Below, piece by piece: positions 20,462 through 33,401 of a stretch of 64,000 nt of DNA. Position 1 is the stretch's first letter. Each line of letters opens with the position of its first letter. Origin of the DNA: Thelonectria olida (Eukaryota > Ascomycota > Sordariomycetes > Hypocreales > Nectriaceae); contig JAGPYM010000008.1 of NCBI GenBank assembly GCA_020736575.1, forward strand, positions 496,001 to 560,000. Direction: 5' to 3'. Below the pieces are notes generated by a model, which saw nothing but the letters and a program-made list of their open reading frames with translations, ran no database searches and had not been told where the DNA came from. Both the position numbers and the translations under genes were made by a program.

Positions 20462-23400
20462 ATGGTGCGCCTTCGAGAAATACCCCGAACGGCCGCCTTT
20501 ACCTGGTCGCCAGGTAATGGAAAGCCTTTGTTGGTTACTGGAACCCGAGCTGGTGCCGTTGACGGTGACTTCTCCGACGAGAGCAAGCTGGAACTATGGG
20601 ATCTTGCTCTCGATGCTCAGGAGCAGGGGCTAGAGCTCCAACCCGTCGCGAGCATTGAGACTGATTCTAGGTAAAGCTCACCTCGATCGCAAACTTGCGT
20701 GAATTCAATATTGATTAATTGTAAAGGTTCTACGACGTTGCTTGGAGTCCTCCCGACGAGGACCATCCCAAGGGTATAATTGCTGGTGCTCTCGAGAACG
20801 GCTCACTGGACTTGTGGGATGCCGAGAAGCTCATTGCTGGAGAAGAGGACGCCATCATCTCCCAGACTCAGAAACACACCGGCCCGATTAAGACTCTGCA
20901 ATTCAACCCATTGAAGCCCCAGATCCTCGCCACCGCTGGCGCCAAGGGCGAGCTCTATATCTACGATGTCAACGACATTGCGAACCCCTTCCGACTAGGA
21001 AATGCACAGGCCCGCTCCGACGATATTGAATGCCTAGCATGGAACGAAAAGGTTCCGCATATTCTTGCGACTGGCGGCACTGGAGGTTTCGTTACTGTGT
21101 GGGACCTGAAGACCAAGAAGGCTTCTCTCACTCTAAACAATAACCGTAAAGCCGTTAGTGCCATCGCTTGGGACCCCGAAAACTCGACGAAGCTCTTGAC
21201 AGGTACCCCAGACGACAACAACCCCGTCATTTTGCTCTGGAACCTACGAAACTCTAATGCCCCCGAAAAGACCCTTCAAGGCCATGACCAGGGTATTCTA
21301 TCATTGTCTTGGTGCCGCCAAGACAGCGAGCTCCTGCTTTCATCCGGCAAGGACAACCGAACTATCGTATGGAACCCACGAACGGGAGAGCGCTATGGCG
21401 AGCTGCCCGAGGTGACGAACTGGACTTTCCTCACCCGATTCAATCCTCACAACCCCAACCTATCAGCAACCGCTAGCTTTGATGGCAAGATCACCGTGCA
21501 AACGCTACAAAACACCAACCCCGATACATCCAAGGCCGCCGCGGAGAAGAACTTGGATGATGAGGACTTCTTCCGAGCTGCCCAAGATCAACCTCAAGAT
21601 GCTTCATGGTCATTGAGCAAGGCCCCCAACTGGTTTGAGCGACCAGTTGGTGCCTCTTTTGCGTTTGGAGGCAAGGTTGTTGTCTTCAAAGCCAACCCCA
21701 CTCAAGCCGGTCAAAAGCGATCGTCCAAGATTGTAATTTCAAACTTTTCTGTCGATTCCGAAGTTTCGTCTGCAACTGAGAAATTCCAGGAGGCTATTGC
21801 CTCTGGTGACGTGTCTGCTATTTGCTCGGAGAGAGTTGAACAGGCCAAGTCTGAGGAGGAAAAGGCAGATTGGCAGGTCATGGAAACTCTGGTTGGAGAT
21901 AACCCACGCAGCAAGATTGTTGAATATCTCGGTTTCAATGAGGATGAACTTGTCAATGGAGCTGAGTCACCCAAATCTCAGGAGGAGGAGGAACCCGAGG
22001 CCAAAGCCGAGGCTAGTGCAGACGAGGACAAGAAAAAGCGACTCTCCAACTTCTTCGACGGTGGCGAAGCTGAGGATGATGGAGACGACTTCCTCTCTGG
22101 TCTCGCTGCCACCAAGGATGCCAAGACAGACAACCCCTTCCATTTGTTCAGCGATGGTGATACCTCTGTCGAGAAGGAGGTCACTAAGGCTCTGATGCTT
22201 GGCAACTTTGCCAAGGCCACGGATATTTGCCTGAAGGAGGAACGGATTGCGGACGCGTTCCTGATTGCCAACTGCGGCGGCCAGGAGCTGGTGGACAAAG
22301 TTCAGGCGGCCTATCTTGCTCGCAAGGAGGGCGTCCCCAGCTACATGCGTCTCCTTGGCTCTGTCATCTCCAAGAACCTTTGGGATGTTGTCTACAATGC
22401 TGATCTTGAAAACTGGAAAGAGACCATGGCCATCATCTGCACCTTCTCTGACCCTGCCGAGTTCCCGGACCTTTGCGAGGCGTTGGGCGACAGAATCAAT
22501 GAGGAAGGTGAGCGCAAGGATGCCTCATTCTGCTACCTCGTGGGCTCCAAGCTTGAAAAGGTCGTATCTATCTGGGTCTCGGAGCTCGAGGAGGCCGAAC
22601 AGGCTGGTATGCAAGAGCAATCTGGAGACTCGACATTCTCCCTTCACGCCAGGACCCTTCAGAACTTCATTGAAAAGGTTACGGTGTTCCGACACGTCAC
22701 AAAGTTTGAGGACGGCGAGAAGGGCGTAACGGCCGATTGGAAGCTGGCAACGCTGTATGACAAGTACACCGAGTATGCGGATATCCTTGCGGGACACGGT
22801 CAGCTTGCCGTCGCACAGAAGTATCTTGATCTTCTACCGACCACCTACCCTCCGGCTGAGCTTTCTCGAACTCGCGTCAGGTTGGCAACCAAGAAGGCTG
22901 CTCCTCAGACCCAGGCCAGGGTGCCCGCTTCGTCTACCCGGACGTCATCCAAGGTCCCGGCGAGAGCTGCATACCAGCCTGCTCTGCAGGGATCACTTCA
23001 GGGACAACCCGCAGCGGCGCCCAACCCATATGGCACCCTCCCCCCGAACCCCCTAGCTGCTCGTGCGTCTGCCTCCTCGCCGGCGCAGCAGTATACGCCC
23101 TCCTCAAACCCCTATCAGCCCCAGGGCGGCTACGCTCCTCAAGGTGGATATCAGCCTCCCACTCAAACCCAGGGCGGCTACGCTCCAGTTGGATATCAAC
23201 CTTCCGCTCAGCCTGCCTTCCCCAACCCTACCGGACCGCCACCAATGGGTGGACCTCCTCGAAACACTACTCCTCTGGCACCACCTCCGCCCAAGGCTAA
23301 GAACATGGACAACTGGAACGATGTTCCAATGGTCACCAAGGTGCCGTCTCGAAAGTCCACTCCTAGCGTCGCTCCCATCACGTCCCCTTTCCCTGGTCAG

Positions 23401-24386
23401 GTAGGGTCGTCTATGCCGCCGCCGCCTCCAGGCCCAGGTGCTTACGGCCAGCGAACTGGTTCCACGCCCCCGCCTCCTCCTCCAAAAGGCCCGGCGCCTC
23501 CTCGAGTGCAGTCTCCCCTAGCTGCTCCTCCTCAATCATTCCAAGCTCCGCCTCCAGCAGCAGCTGCTCATAACCCATATGCTCCTCCCCTCCCGGCTGT
23601 CGGGGCTAGTCCTCAGGTGCCAACCATAGCTCCACGAATGGCATCTCCGTATAATGCTCCTCCTGCTGGACCTCCTCCCACCAACAGGTATGCCCCGGCT
23701 CCTGCAGCGCAGCAGCAGTACAACCAGCCTCCTCCTGGCAATCGACCTCCTCCTACCGGTTCTTTCGGAGCTGCTCCCCAACAGGCCCACGCTCCGAACC
23801 CATATGCCCCCAACCCGTATGCCGCTCCTGCCAGCCAGCCATCTGCGCCTCCCCCTGGACCTCCTGCCGCTGGACATCCGCCCACTGGACCCCCACCCGG
23901 CGGCCCTCCACGAGCTGGCCCTCCACCTTCGGCAGTCCCTCAGCCAACTCCCCCGCCACAGCAAGCTGCACCTCCGCCAAAGGTCAGGCACCCTGCCGGC
24001 GATCGATCGCACATCCCTGCCAATGCCCAAGGCCTGGTCGATGTTCTGAGCCAAGATATGCAACGAGTTGCCGCCAAGGCACCTGCGACATTTGCTCCTC
24101 AAGTCAAGGACACCCAGAAGCGACTCAACCTCCTCTTCGACCACCTCAACAACGAGGAATTGGTTCAACCAAGCACCATCGAGCAGTTGTCGCAATTGGC
24201 GTCGGCCATTCAGGCCAGGGACTACGACGTAGCCCACAGGCTTCAAGTTGAGATCCAGCGGGACAAGACGGAGGAGTGCGGGAACTGGATGGTAAGTAAC
24301 CCTTTGAAGGACTGGGACGCTTGAACTAACTAGTGATCTAGGTTGGCGTGAAGCGATTGATTAGCATGAGCAAGGCGACTCCTTAA
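20462..24386 (+). CDS. SEC31: COPII outer-coat protein Sec31
   Basis: Exons 20462-20670, 20727-24291 and 24342-24386 give 1272 aa. An N-terminal seven-bladed WD40 propeller (about 1-330, with repeats such as [16 protein letters not shown] and [11 protein letters not shown]) is followed by the alpha-solenoid (about 370-770), a long Pro/Gln/Gly-rich linker (about 770-1130) and a C-terminal helical domain ending [11 protein letters not shown]. With Sec13 it forms the cage of ER-to-Golgi vesicles. The proline linker binds Sec23 and stimulates GTP hydrolysis by Sar1. If the last intron is retained, the protein ends [10 protein letters not shown] instead. That is probably not the functional form, since the spliced end is conserved. 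Confidence 0.96.
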
Positions 24387-24974
24387 TGGTAGGCCGTGTT
24401 CTTTTGGCGTATGTTGTAATGTGGTCGAGAAGGAGGAGTATTTGTAAGGGTTGAATAGGTAGTGTGGCTCAGGAAGCGCGAACGGGGACGACTGATGAAG
24501 TATACCTAAGCTGAATGACACTAGACTAGAAAAGTATATGATGAGAAAATGTTAAGTTGTTGTTTATCTAAATGATTCTTGCGGTTTGTGTGTGATGCGT
24601 GACGCTTTACTTCATCAAACTGGGCAGGAATCTGGTTAATGGGGAACATTGTTCATAAGATGGCAAATTATGTCAGATCAGGTCAGTACAGACTATGAAG
24701 GTCGTTGATGTTAAAGCAAATTCGATTAAATACTTGGCCTCGCACTGAACTACTACGTACTTAGACAGAGCAACCAAAGCCAAGTCTTATCTGCCGTCTC
24801 ATGATGAAATGATGTTGCCGTCCAGGGTAGGTGGGGGACAAGTGGGGAGCTCTTTGACCAGGACCAGGGGCCAGCTGTCAAGCCCACCACCTCATTCTCC
24901 ATATACTTTACCTCGACGCCACATCATCCATCGTTACCACATCTCAGGAGCTTTCCACATCAATTTCTCACAAG
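24387..24974. other. Intergenic region between SEC31 and GET2
   Basis: 588 bp with the SEC31 3' UTR (AT-rich) and the GET2 promoter. No gene is seen. Confidence 0.45.
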
Positions 24975-26031
24975 ATGTCCGACTCGGCCCTTAGCCCGGA
25001 TGATGCTGCTGCAAAGCGCGCCTCAGAGCAGGCCCGTCTGCGCAAAGAGCGTCGTGAGGCAAAGATCAAGGCCGGTGGCTCTGCCAGACTGAACAGGATT
25101 ACTGGCCTCGGTGGTCGGGGTAAGCTCTCTATCTGCTAACATCTCGCAACTCATTTTCTCCCACATCGTCTGACCACTGTGCCACTCAGAAAACGTCCCA
25201 GAGCCAGAGACTGCGACCACAACCTCCACTGATGCCGCACCTGCTTCCACCCCCGCTCCTCCAGCCGTGGCCGCCTCCCCGTCCGCCGCCCACCACGCAG
25301 ACCCCGAAGAAGTCGACATCTCAGAGCACTACTACGAGCCCAAGAAGGCCAACGTCCCCGCCATGACCGAGGACGACCTCCGCCAGATGATGCTCGGCTT
25401 CGAATCCGGCAACACCCCTCGCCAGCCCAGCCCCAACCCCGGGGCCCAGAACCTCGACGAGGACCCCATGATGAAGATGATGTCCCAGCTCATGTCCGGC
25501 GCCGGATTCCCCTCCGACGGCTCCTCGCCCTTCCCCGGCATGCCCGCCGGCGCGAACCCTTTCCAGCCCCAGCCCGCCCAGCAGCAGCAGGCCTCCGCGA
25601 CGGCCAACATCTGGCGCATCCTGCACGCCCTCGTCGCCCTCGGCCTGGGCCTGTACGTCGTCCTGCTGACGCCCTTTGCCGGCACCAAGATCGAGCGCGA
25701 CCGTGCCGCGCTGCCCATCACAACCTCGGAGGACCCGTTCAGCACGCCCGTTGACGCTAGCGAGTTCGAAGCCGACCTGGAGCAGCGCAAACGCATGTTC
25801 TTCTGGGCGTTTGCCACGGCCGAGGCGGTGCTGCTCTCCACGCGCTACTTCCTCCTGAAGCAGGGCGCACTGCCGGCGGGCATTGCTGGCACCGTGGTTG
25901 GATTTCTGCCGCAGCCGTACAAGGGCTATGTGGAGATTGTCCTGCGGTACGGCCAGATCTTTACGACGGTGCGGTCGGACATGTTGGCGTGTATTTTTGT
26001 GCTGGGAGTGTGTGCTTGGGCGAGAGGGTAG
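24975..26031 (+). CDS. GET2: Get2-like subunit of the tail-anchored protein insertion receptor
   Basis: Exons 24975-25119 and 25190-26031 give 328 aa. The cytosolic N-terminus holds the basic motif RLRKERREAKIKAGGSARL (about residues 21-39), the known Get3-docking element of Get2. Next come a low-complexity acidic/Pro linker and hydrophobic segments: IWRILHALVALGLGLYVVLL, WAFATAEAVLLSTRYFLL, and a last one near the C-terminus (MLACIFVLGVCAWARG). With Get1 it forms the ER receptor that accepts tail-anchored proteins from Get3. Fungal Get2 is poorly conserved; the docking motif plus membrane layout is the evidence. Confidence 0.85.
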
Positions 26032-26571
26032 AAAAAGGGGGATGTATTGTAACGAGGAGACGAATGATTATAATGGCAATGGAGTTATGGTGTGGGCTTT
26101 TGCAACTTGAAGTGTCTACGTTTACTGGTAACCTGACCGAGACGTGATGTGCCCATGGCCCTTAAGGCTCGCCTCAGAGTTGAGGATTAAGGTGACATGT
26201 TGAGCCATGATAATTCTAGGCCTGTCACAAAGATGAGATATAAAAGGTGTGACCTGCTGGGCTGTCTTTCTATTATAATTACTGGTATGTATATGTGGGG
26301 TATATATATGTAGGTATTAAATAGAAACCCCATGATACTCCTTCTAGCCCCTAAGATGAATGACAACCGGGTACTGGACACATATCTTACATCTGATGAC
26401 CAACACGAGCTGCTGACGCTCGATAGATTCCTTATCCTGAATGAAGCGCACGGGACTGAGTAACTGAAGAATTCGGGAGGGTTGGTTAAAGGATAGGTGA
26501 CTGATGACGAATTTGACAAGAACGACGAGGCAGATTCGCCCTTGGGTCTACTATCCTTTGCCATCTCACAA
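26032..26571. other. Convergent 3' intergenic region
   Basis: 540 bp between GET2 and the TMEM135-like gene, AT-rich around 26270-26330. No supported gene. Confidence 0.45.
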
Positions 26572-28311
26572 TCACGTCTTCATGACCATCTTCAACAACC
26601 GCCCAAACACACCTCTTACCCGATCTGGGTTCTCTTTGACGCAGGTAAAGACAATAGCTGTGCTGGCGGCGAACACCAACGTCTCGCGCCACTGCTTCTC
26701 CAAGGGGTACCGCCTTGGCAACAGCGTCGCCATTGCGCGGGGAGCCACGAACAGCGAAATATCCTTGCGTCGGCTGGGTGTCTCAATTAGTATGCCCCAA
26801 CCACACATTAGACAACCGGTGCCTACACACAGCCCGCTGTCGATGCGTTGCCGACAAGAGAGGGACGTCCCGAGCAGTCGAGGCCCAATGCGCGTACGGG
26901 AAAGACACACGCCGTAGTAAAAAAGGGTGATAACGGTACTAAGGAACGCGGCCGAGCGGCAGGCTGAAGTGAAGGCACGGAGGACGGCCTTGCGGGAGGG
27001 GTTGCGGAGGGCGAGGCTGAGGGTCAGGGGAAAGTATGTGGCCATGGACCATTTCCAAGTGTGGAAGAAGCGACTGATAGTATGGTACTCGCACGAAGGG
27101 CCACAGCCCATGTGCACCATGTCGCAGGGGATGGGTATCGTCCTCGAAGGATCGGCCCATTCTAGGGGGAAGTTGAAATCGGCACACATGGGTTCCAAAA
27201 GGGGTGTTTGGCCGGTGTCTTTACCATACTGAAACTCCCCCTTTCGACAACGACGCAAGGCCTCGATGAGGCGCATGTCGACGGCGGCGGCTGATGTGAT
27301 CCATTTGTTGTAGGACCGAGGGAGAGTCTCGGGGAAGTAAAACCAAGCCCACATGATAAGGCCGGTCGAGGCAGAGAAGACGAGGGGATCGATGAGCCTA
27401 GAGATGCTTTGTTCGGTCTAAGGGGATGTTAGTATGAGTTTTGTATATGTCGTGGTCACCAAGACACGACAAGCTTACATTGGTCCATTTGCATGCAGCC
27501 TGGCGGCGTGCCCTGCGACGAGCCCAGAGATCGCCGAGAACGACGTCTAGGGCGCGGCTCAGGGCAAATAAGGTTAAATCTAGAGTTCGACCAGCGAACT
27601 TGATCGTTTGAGGTTGAGTACCTGAGGGTGAGTCTTTCTTTTGCGGAATGGTTTCCGTGTATGCTCGACTTTCATATGAATGGAGTATACGAAGGCCGTA
27701 CCACGCAGCAATGAAGGTTGATATCCATCTTGCAAGTCTAGCGGGACACTGGTGAGCCTGGGAACGAGGTGATCCCGTGGTAGCAGGGCATCATACCTTA
27801 GCCGGGCCGCATTACTGAGACTTGCGGCAGCCTTGTCAATGATACTTTTAAGAGGTTCCTATTTTAGGTATGTCAGCATATGCTTATTGGGGTGTCAACG
27901 GTAGGCTAATGTGTTGAAGTGCCGGGCCAGAATGCGGGGAACTAGGTACGGATCGTCTTGCATGTGATGGGAGTTTGGATTCGTGAAGGGTTTCTTGTAA
28001 AGGGGGGATATAGTTACCTGAAGTAAGGTGCTTCCACCAGCTAAGACGGCACAGAAGGTGGGGAATCTCTGAGGATTGAAACCCATTCGCACAATGTGCT
28101 TGGCAGATTTCACAAAGGAGCCATCTTCTTGATCTGGGGAGAGTTGCTTCCGCCTCTTCCCCATAACATGCTGAAGGATCAAGGTCAACAACCTCGGGCC
28201 TACCGCAGTGGCATATCCCAAGAGGTACGCCCTGATCAGCGGACGGAGAATCTCGGGGACAAAGTCAAGCCTCAGAGGCCCTTTGCGGGAAGGACGCACA
28301 GCGAGAGACAT
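26572..28311 (-). CDS. TMEM135-like multi-pass membrane protein
   Basis: Exons 28311-28018, 27858-27797, 27737-27479 and 27417-26572 give 486 aa. A cysteine-rich stretch in the second half (CADFNFPLEW, IPCDMVHMGCGPSCEYH) with adjacent aromatic helices matches the Cys-rich region of TMEM135-type proteins, which animals place on peroxisomes, mitochondria and lipid droplets. Several hydrophobic segments are spread along the protein (for example AFLSTVITLFYYGVCL and LVFAASTAIVFTC). The first exon includes a KRRKQ basic loop. Intron 1 is 159 nt, the others about 60 nt. Localisation in this fungus is inferred only. Confidence 0.72.
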
Positions 28312-31045
28312 GGGTGATGATCCTCTCTCTCATGCGGCGATGACTGAGAACATGTCTACGGGACCTGCAGCCGGCGGGGGAAAGGGGGAGAAGTGAGGAG
28401 GGTGTCGATGACGAGTGAGTAGCTAAGTTGTGCGACAGCTTTAGTTAGTTTCGGAGAGGTTCCTGAGGAAGATCAAACAAAGTCAACGATGTACGAAAGC
28501 CCCTGTCGACAACTGCAGAGGAGGGTGTGAAGGAGAGGACAAAAGGAAGCAGAAGGGCTCGTGGCAAAGACGGGATACGACAACATCAATGCAAGAGCAG
28601 ATCAAACAGGGGGCAACCGAGGAGCCGGAGGCGAGTTCAGGCGCAGCATGATACGACTCTGAGGGGTTTGATATTGACTGGGCTGATCCCCGATGAAGCC
28701 AACGAACAGCTCGGGATTTGACAAGAGGAAAGCTTGATTCGGGACGGGAGTTTGGTGGGGTTCTAGACGAGGAGCCTCGGCATCTGGAGACGTGAAGTTG
28801 CAAGTGGAGGAGGATAGGAGATGGCGCGTGAAAAGGGACCTAGTCAACTACCCAGCAAGGGCAGCAAGGGGGATATGATCTTCGTGTGCCAACTGCACTT
28901 ACGAGGTACCAGAGCGGGTAGAAGATGGGAGGGCGGCAAGGTTTCTCCCCGCAAAAGATGCCGTAACCCGACTGACTAGGCTGAGCGGTGTCCGGGGTCG
29001 GCGGCGATGACGATGGAAGATTCAACGGCGGATAGGAGATTCACAGCTCGCGAATCGACCGCGGGAAGGGAGGCGAAAGCGAAGTCGAAATAGGGATAGA
29101 TAGGGAGTGACGAACCTGAGGGTAATAACAGGAGGACCTAATTTCGGGAGGGGAGGAGGAGAGAAGAAAATAAGAACAAGAGGGTGTATAGCAACTGAGG
29201 TAAGATGAGACGACGGTATACGTATACGTGCGGATGATGGCCGAGTTCAAGTTGCTATTCAAAGGAGATGCGCTGATCAGGGGCCCCAAGACAAATGTGG
29301 TAAGTCTTCTCCGCTTGCGAGTTGGAGAAGGAGGGGAAAGGAACCTGGGGAAAGCTCATTGTTAGGAGGTGCGTAAAATTTTAAATTTGCTTGGTGGTGG
29401 TGAGGACTGAAGAGCAACGCACCGAGGATTCGTAGGTCTGTCGTGTGTGAGGTGTTGTGAGCTGAGATGAGTTACCATCCACAGATGCGTGGTGTCTTTA
29501 GACTCGGTGGGGTCAGATGGGTTTCTCTTTCCATTTCTTTTTTATTACGGGGGGGTTCCTGCCCGGGGAATTTCATCGATTGCGCCTGCTTCAAATCCGG
29601 GGGATATGAACGGGACTCGGACTGGGTCAGCAATGAACCACGCACGTCCGGATGGACAGATCAGCAAACACAGAAATGCACTCGTTCACAATCACAATTA
29701 ATCAATGGCAGAACGCAAGGACCCGCGAGAAATTTCGGACCTTGCACGATATTCGGCCCATGGAAGAGCCCAGTTGCAAGGGTGCACTTTACCATTTCCT
29801 TGAAAGGTAGCTGCAACTTCCAAGTGCTTCCTAGCGTCCCCTGGCTTGTCATAGAACCGCCACGGGCCGAAAGGTGGTCGAGAACGAAAGGGGTCACGAG
29901 ATGGGGAGAAGAGGAAGCTAGAAGTTCTAACTGCTTAGCCCGCGCAAAAAGAAGAAGAAGAATAATGGAAATATGTTTTGCTTTTGCTTGTGATCCTTGT
30001 TGCTCCAACTGTATCCGTATTGTCATCTGAACTGAACTATCCATAGCGCCTGGTAAAATGCTCTTTGCCCTTCCCTGACCATCATCACCTTGAACTTCCT
30101 CTATTGATCGTTTATTGTCGGTCATGCCAGTCATCAGCCCAATGAAAAAAAAAAAGAGCAGCTTTGACACCAAGTTGCTCTTCTCTGCCTGGAACTGGCC
30201 GCATTGTGGCGGAGGGGTCCGGGAAGCTAAATTGTCAGCAAGGGATGAGAACTGGAAGAAGATGGAGGAGCATCACCCATGCCATGAGGTGTCATTGACA
30301 GCTGAGTCGTTTGTCGCAAAGTTCGCGCCGCAGCCCGCGCAAGCCGCAAGCATGTGATTGTCACTTAGATGCATAATGCAGCAACTCCACACAGCTCATT
30401 TGCCAGTATCGGGGCGGTGCCATGGCTGTCTTGGAGATGGAGGTTCATAGCCAAACCTGCGGTGGGCGTCCGGGACCAATGGCTGCTGAAAACGGTTGCA
30501 GAGCTGGTGCGTGGCTGTATCCGAAACTGTTGTGCTCTCACCGGCGATGCATTCGATCAGGTCCCGAAGCTGGTTGAGATGTTGAGGCAGACTGAGGTAT
30601 GCGGAAGATGCAGGTGACCCCAAAAAGAGAAGAGGGCGCTATCCGCCGAATACCTGGCCGGAATGTACCGCTACTTACTCACATGGGTTGGCGCTCTGTT
30701 GACACACAGGACACACCAAAGTCGCGTGCTCCATAGCGGCCTGATCCTGCGAGATCCACCACCAAGCCCCAAACTCAAAGTCTCGGTACATTAGCTCCAT
30801 CCATTACCAACGTCGCCAGTTCCGCTGCAACGTCCATCACTGATCAAACACCCCCGTCCATTGTCCCGCTCATCCTCACCCACCGTCGCCGCCGCTGCCT
30901 CCTCACACCTCATACCTCTACTTGACTACAAGGACAGGACTGCCGCTACCTTGCCTTGCTTCACGCCGCATCACACTGCTTCCTCGCCCACCACCATTCG
31001 CACCTTTTCTTCGGCCTTGGGACTAAACCATCCCAGTACACCGTC

Positions 31046-31078
<33 letters not shown>

Positions 31079-31932
31079 ACACACAAACACACACACTCAC
31101 GCAAACACACACCTTCTCCTCATCTATCCCGTCCACAAGCAGCCGCAACCCGCACCAGCCTTGTCATTTGCCTAGAAGCTACAGGCAGTCCGAGTCTAGG
31201 CGTGATGTGAATGCACACTCCTACCTGAAGCTAATACGCATGCACATGAGGACCTACTCCTCCCTCTTCCTTGCTCCCTCCTCAGACTTCTGCTTCTCGC
31301 CTCTTGCAAGCCATCCGTTCTCAACTGCCTACCTACCTGCCTACCTACACATACAACTCTAACTGCGACCGCTCCTTCAAGCCAGCTCTTGCTTGGAAAC
31401 ACTTCGCCTCCCCGCTTCGTGCTCGTGCTCGTGCTCGCGCCCTTGCTTTCGCTGCTGCTCCTCCTCAAGGCCCTGGCCTGTAACCAGCCTAAAAGAGTCC
31501 CCCCGTCGCCAAGTAGCCAGGCCTACCCCACGAACCTTTTACGATCCGCGTCTCCCATGGCTTCCATCCCATGAACTTGACTCCGGCTTGCTTTCAACTC
31601 TCGACTGGAGCACCGTCCTCGCTTCCGCAATTTGCCAGCCGACTCCTTGATACCATCAAATACCCTTGCACATCCAGTCGATCGATTCCTCGCCGCTTCC
31701 CCAGATTTCCAGTTCATTCAGTCTTAGTTGCGACATGTGCTAGAAGCCTGCGCACTCCTCGTTCGACAACGGTCATACCAAACCTGCCGCTTAAGACTAT
31801 ACCATTCTATCGCCTGCTTCGAGTTGCTGCCCTGGGTAGTGTCAGCAACACCCATCACACACATATATAAACCAGCAATACATCCTTTACATCACGCCGA
31901 ACAACGATAACCCACACCCAAAACGCGCCTCC
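28312..31932. other. 3.6-kb gene-free region upstream of the bHLH gene
   Basis: No convincing gene on either strand. The longest frames (29467-30030 plus, 29661-30173 minus) overlap each other and look like noise. From about 30780 the plus strand turns strongly pyrimidine-rich and CA-rich, as in long fungal 5' leaders. A CA microsatellite lies at 31046-31112. The left 1 kb is the probable promoter of the TMEM135-like gene. A long leader with upstream frames for the bHLH mRNA is plausible. Confidence 0.5.
31046..31112. repeat. CA microsatellite
   Basis: A (CA)n run interrupted by a few T and A bases, in the probable 5' leader of the bHLH gene. Confidence 0.85.
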
Positions 31933-33401
31933 ATGCTCGCCGTACAACAGGCTCCGAGGATGGGTTCGTCGCAGCCGCCATCCGATCCCTTCTCACTGTT
32001 TGGGTGTATGTCGTTATTCTTTTCTTACTTGCTTCCTTGGCTATACTGTTCATCGCAGGACTAACATGAAATGTGACTCCAGTGTCGGTTGATCCTGATC
32101 AAGAAGATCCTCCCCTTCTCGACCCCCCTGAGCCCGCTCCCGGCGCTCCTCTCCTTTCCGAAACCGACACCGCAAACCTGTCACACTTCTTTCAAGGTTT
32201 TTCGTCCAACCACTATAATATGCACTCTTTTGGCGAAGGTCTCAACTTCACAGACGCCTGGACAGAGTTGCCACCGCAGTTTATGGGATCTACCACGTCT
32301 TTTGGACAACAGCCTGGCCCCTCCTCTCTGGCGTCGCCGCCGCCTGCCCAACCTACGCATGGCTTTCACAAAAGCTTGGGCGATTTCAGCAACACGTTGT
32401 CAATGAGCTCTCACATGATGCCACCACCACCACCTCCTCCGATGCAGCCGCACTTGGAGCACAGTCATGCCTCCGACGATGTGATCAACGCCGCAGCTAC
32501 CCTTCTCCAAAATGGACAGTTGAGTAGACACAATTCAAACGAAACCGATTCTCTGTATGGACGACGTCCGATGGTTGCTCCTGTTGGACACCTCCGGCAC
32601 CAGCCACTGGAAGATTTTAGAGAAGACAACCGTCGAAGTAGTACATCAAATGAAATGGAGAACGGAGGAGGTATTTTTGCAGACATGCTATTAGGCCACC
32701 AAGAGAGACGGCAGGTTCGGTCGAATCCTCCGGCCGAGTATCAATGGGGCTCGGATGCCAACTTCAATCATGTCCAGGGCTACACCACACACTCAGAAAA
32801 GGAGACGGCCGAATCGATCTCGAAGGAGCAGCTCAAGTACCTGGGGTGTTTCGAGCCAAGCCAAAGTGCGGACAATACGCGACCCAGCAGCCCAAGCCAC
32901 GGGGATATGGCCCCTCCCCCGATTCACAATCGACTACCGACCCTGGCCAAGGTGAAGCAGGAATCTGATGCCCCGCCACGGAAGAGGCGGAAGAGTAAGA
33001 ACGGCAAAGAAATTCCGAACAACGAGGCGGATGAGGATAAGGTCATCGCCAAGGGCGGAAGGAGAAAGAAATCCAAGAGCGAGCGGACAGCCTCTGCTTC
33101 ATCACCACCAGTCGACGAGACGACAATTGGAAAACGACGCAAATCAGGAGTTAATGGAGCCAAAGCATCACGGGAGAACCTCTCAGAGGAACAGAAACGG
33201 GAGAACCACATCCGCAGTGAGCAAAAGCGTCGGACGCTCATTAAGGAGGGGTTTGATGATCTTTGCGAACTCGTGCCTGGGCTTGGGGGCGGTGGCTTTA
33301 GCAAGAGCACTATGCTGGCCATGGCTGCCGAGTGGCTGGATGATATATTGAAGGGCAACGAAATCCTTGCGGCCCAGCTGGCTAGCTTGGAAAGTCAGTA
33401 A
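31933..33401 (+). CDS. bHLH transcription factor (Mlx/Mondo-like basic region)
   Basis: Exons 31933-32005 and 32083-33401 give 463 aa. The basic helix-loop-helix domain is at the very C-terminus (about 388-463). Its basic region HIRSEQKRR has the His-Glu-Arg pattern of E-box (CACGTG) readers, and helix 2 is STMLAMAAEWLDDIL. HIRSEQKRR is close to the Mlx/Mondo type. The N-terminal 300 residues are disordered, with proline and methionine runs. Two basic nuclear-localisation-like clusters (PPRKRRKSKNGK and GGRRKKSKS) precede the domain. The donor GTATGT at 32006 was preferred since it joins FSLFG to LSVDPDQED in frame. Target genes are unknown. Confidence 0.85.

Noticed and set aside
20812..24324. 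Unspliced 1170-codon reading as the whole SEC31 protein
   Set aside because: It lacks the first propeller blades and the conserved C-terminus, both of which are recovered by two short introns.
26486..26930. Plus-strand frames overlapping the 3' end of the TMEM135-like gene
   Set aside because: They are antisense shadows of a well-supported exon.
29467..30173. Overlapping frames of 187 and 170 codons as genes
   Set aside because: They overlap on opposite strands, have no recognisable motif, no plausible introns and mixed composition.
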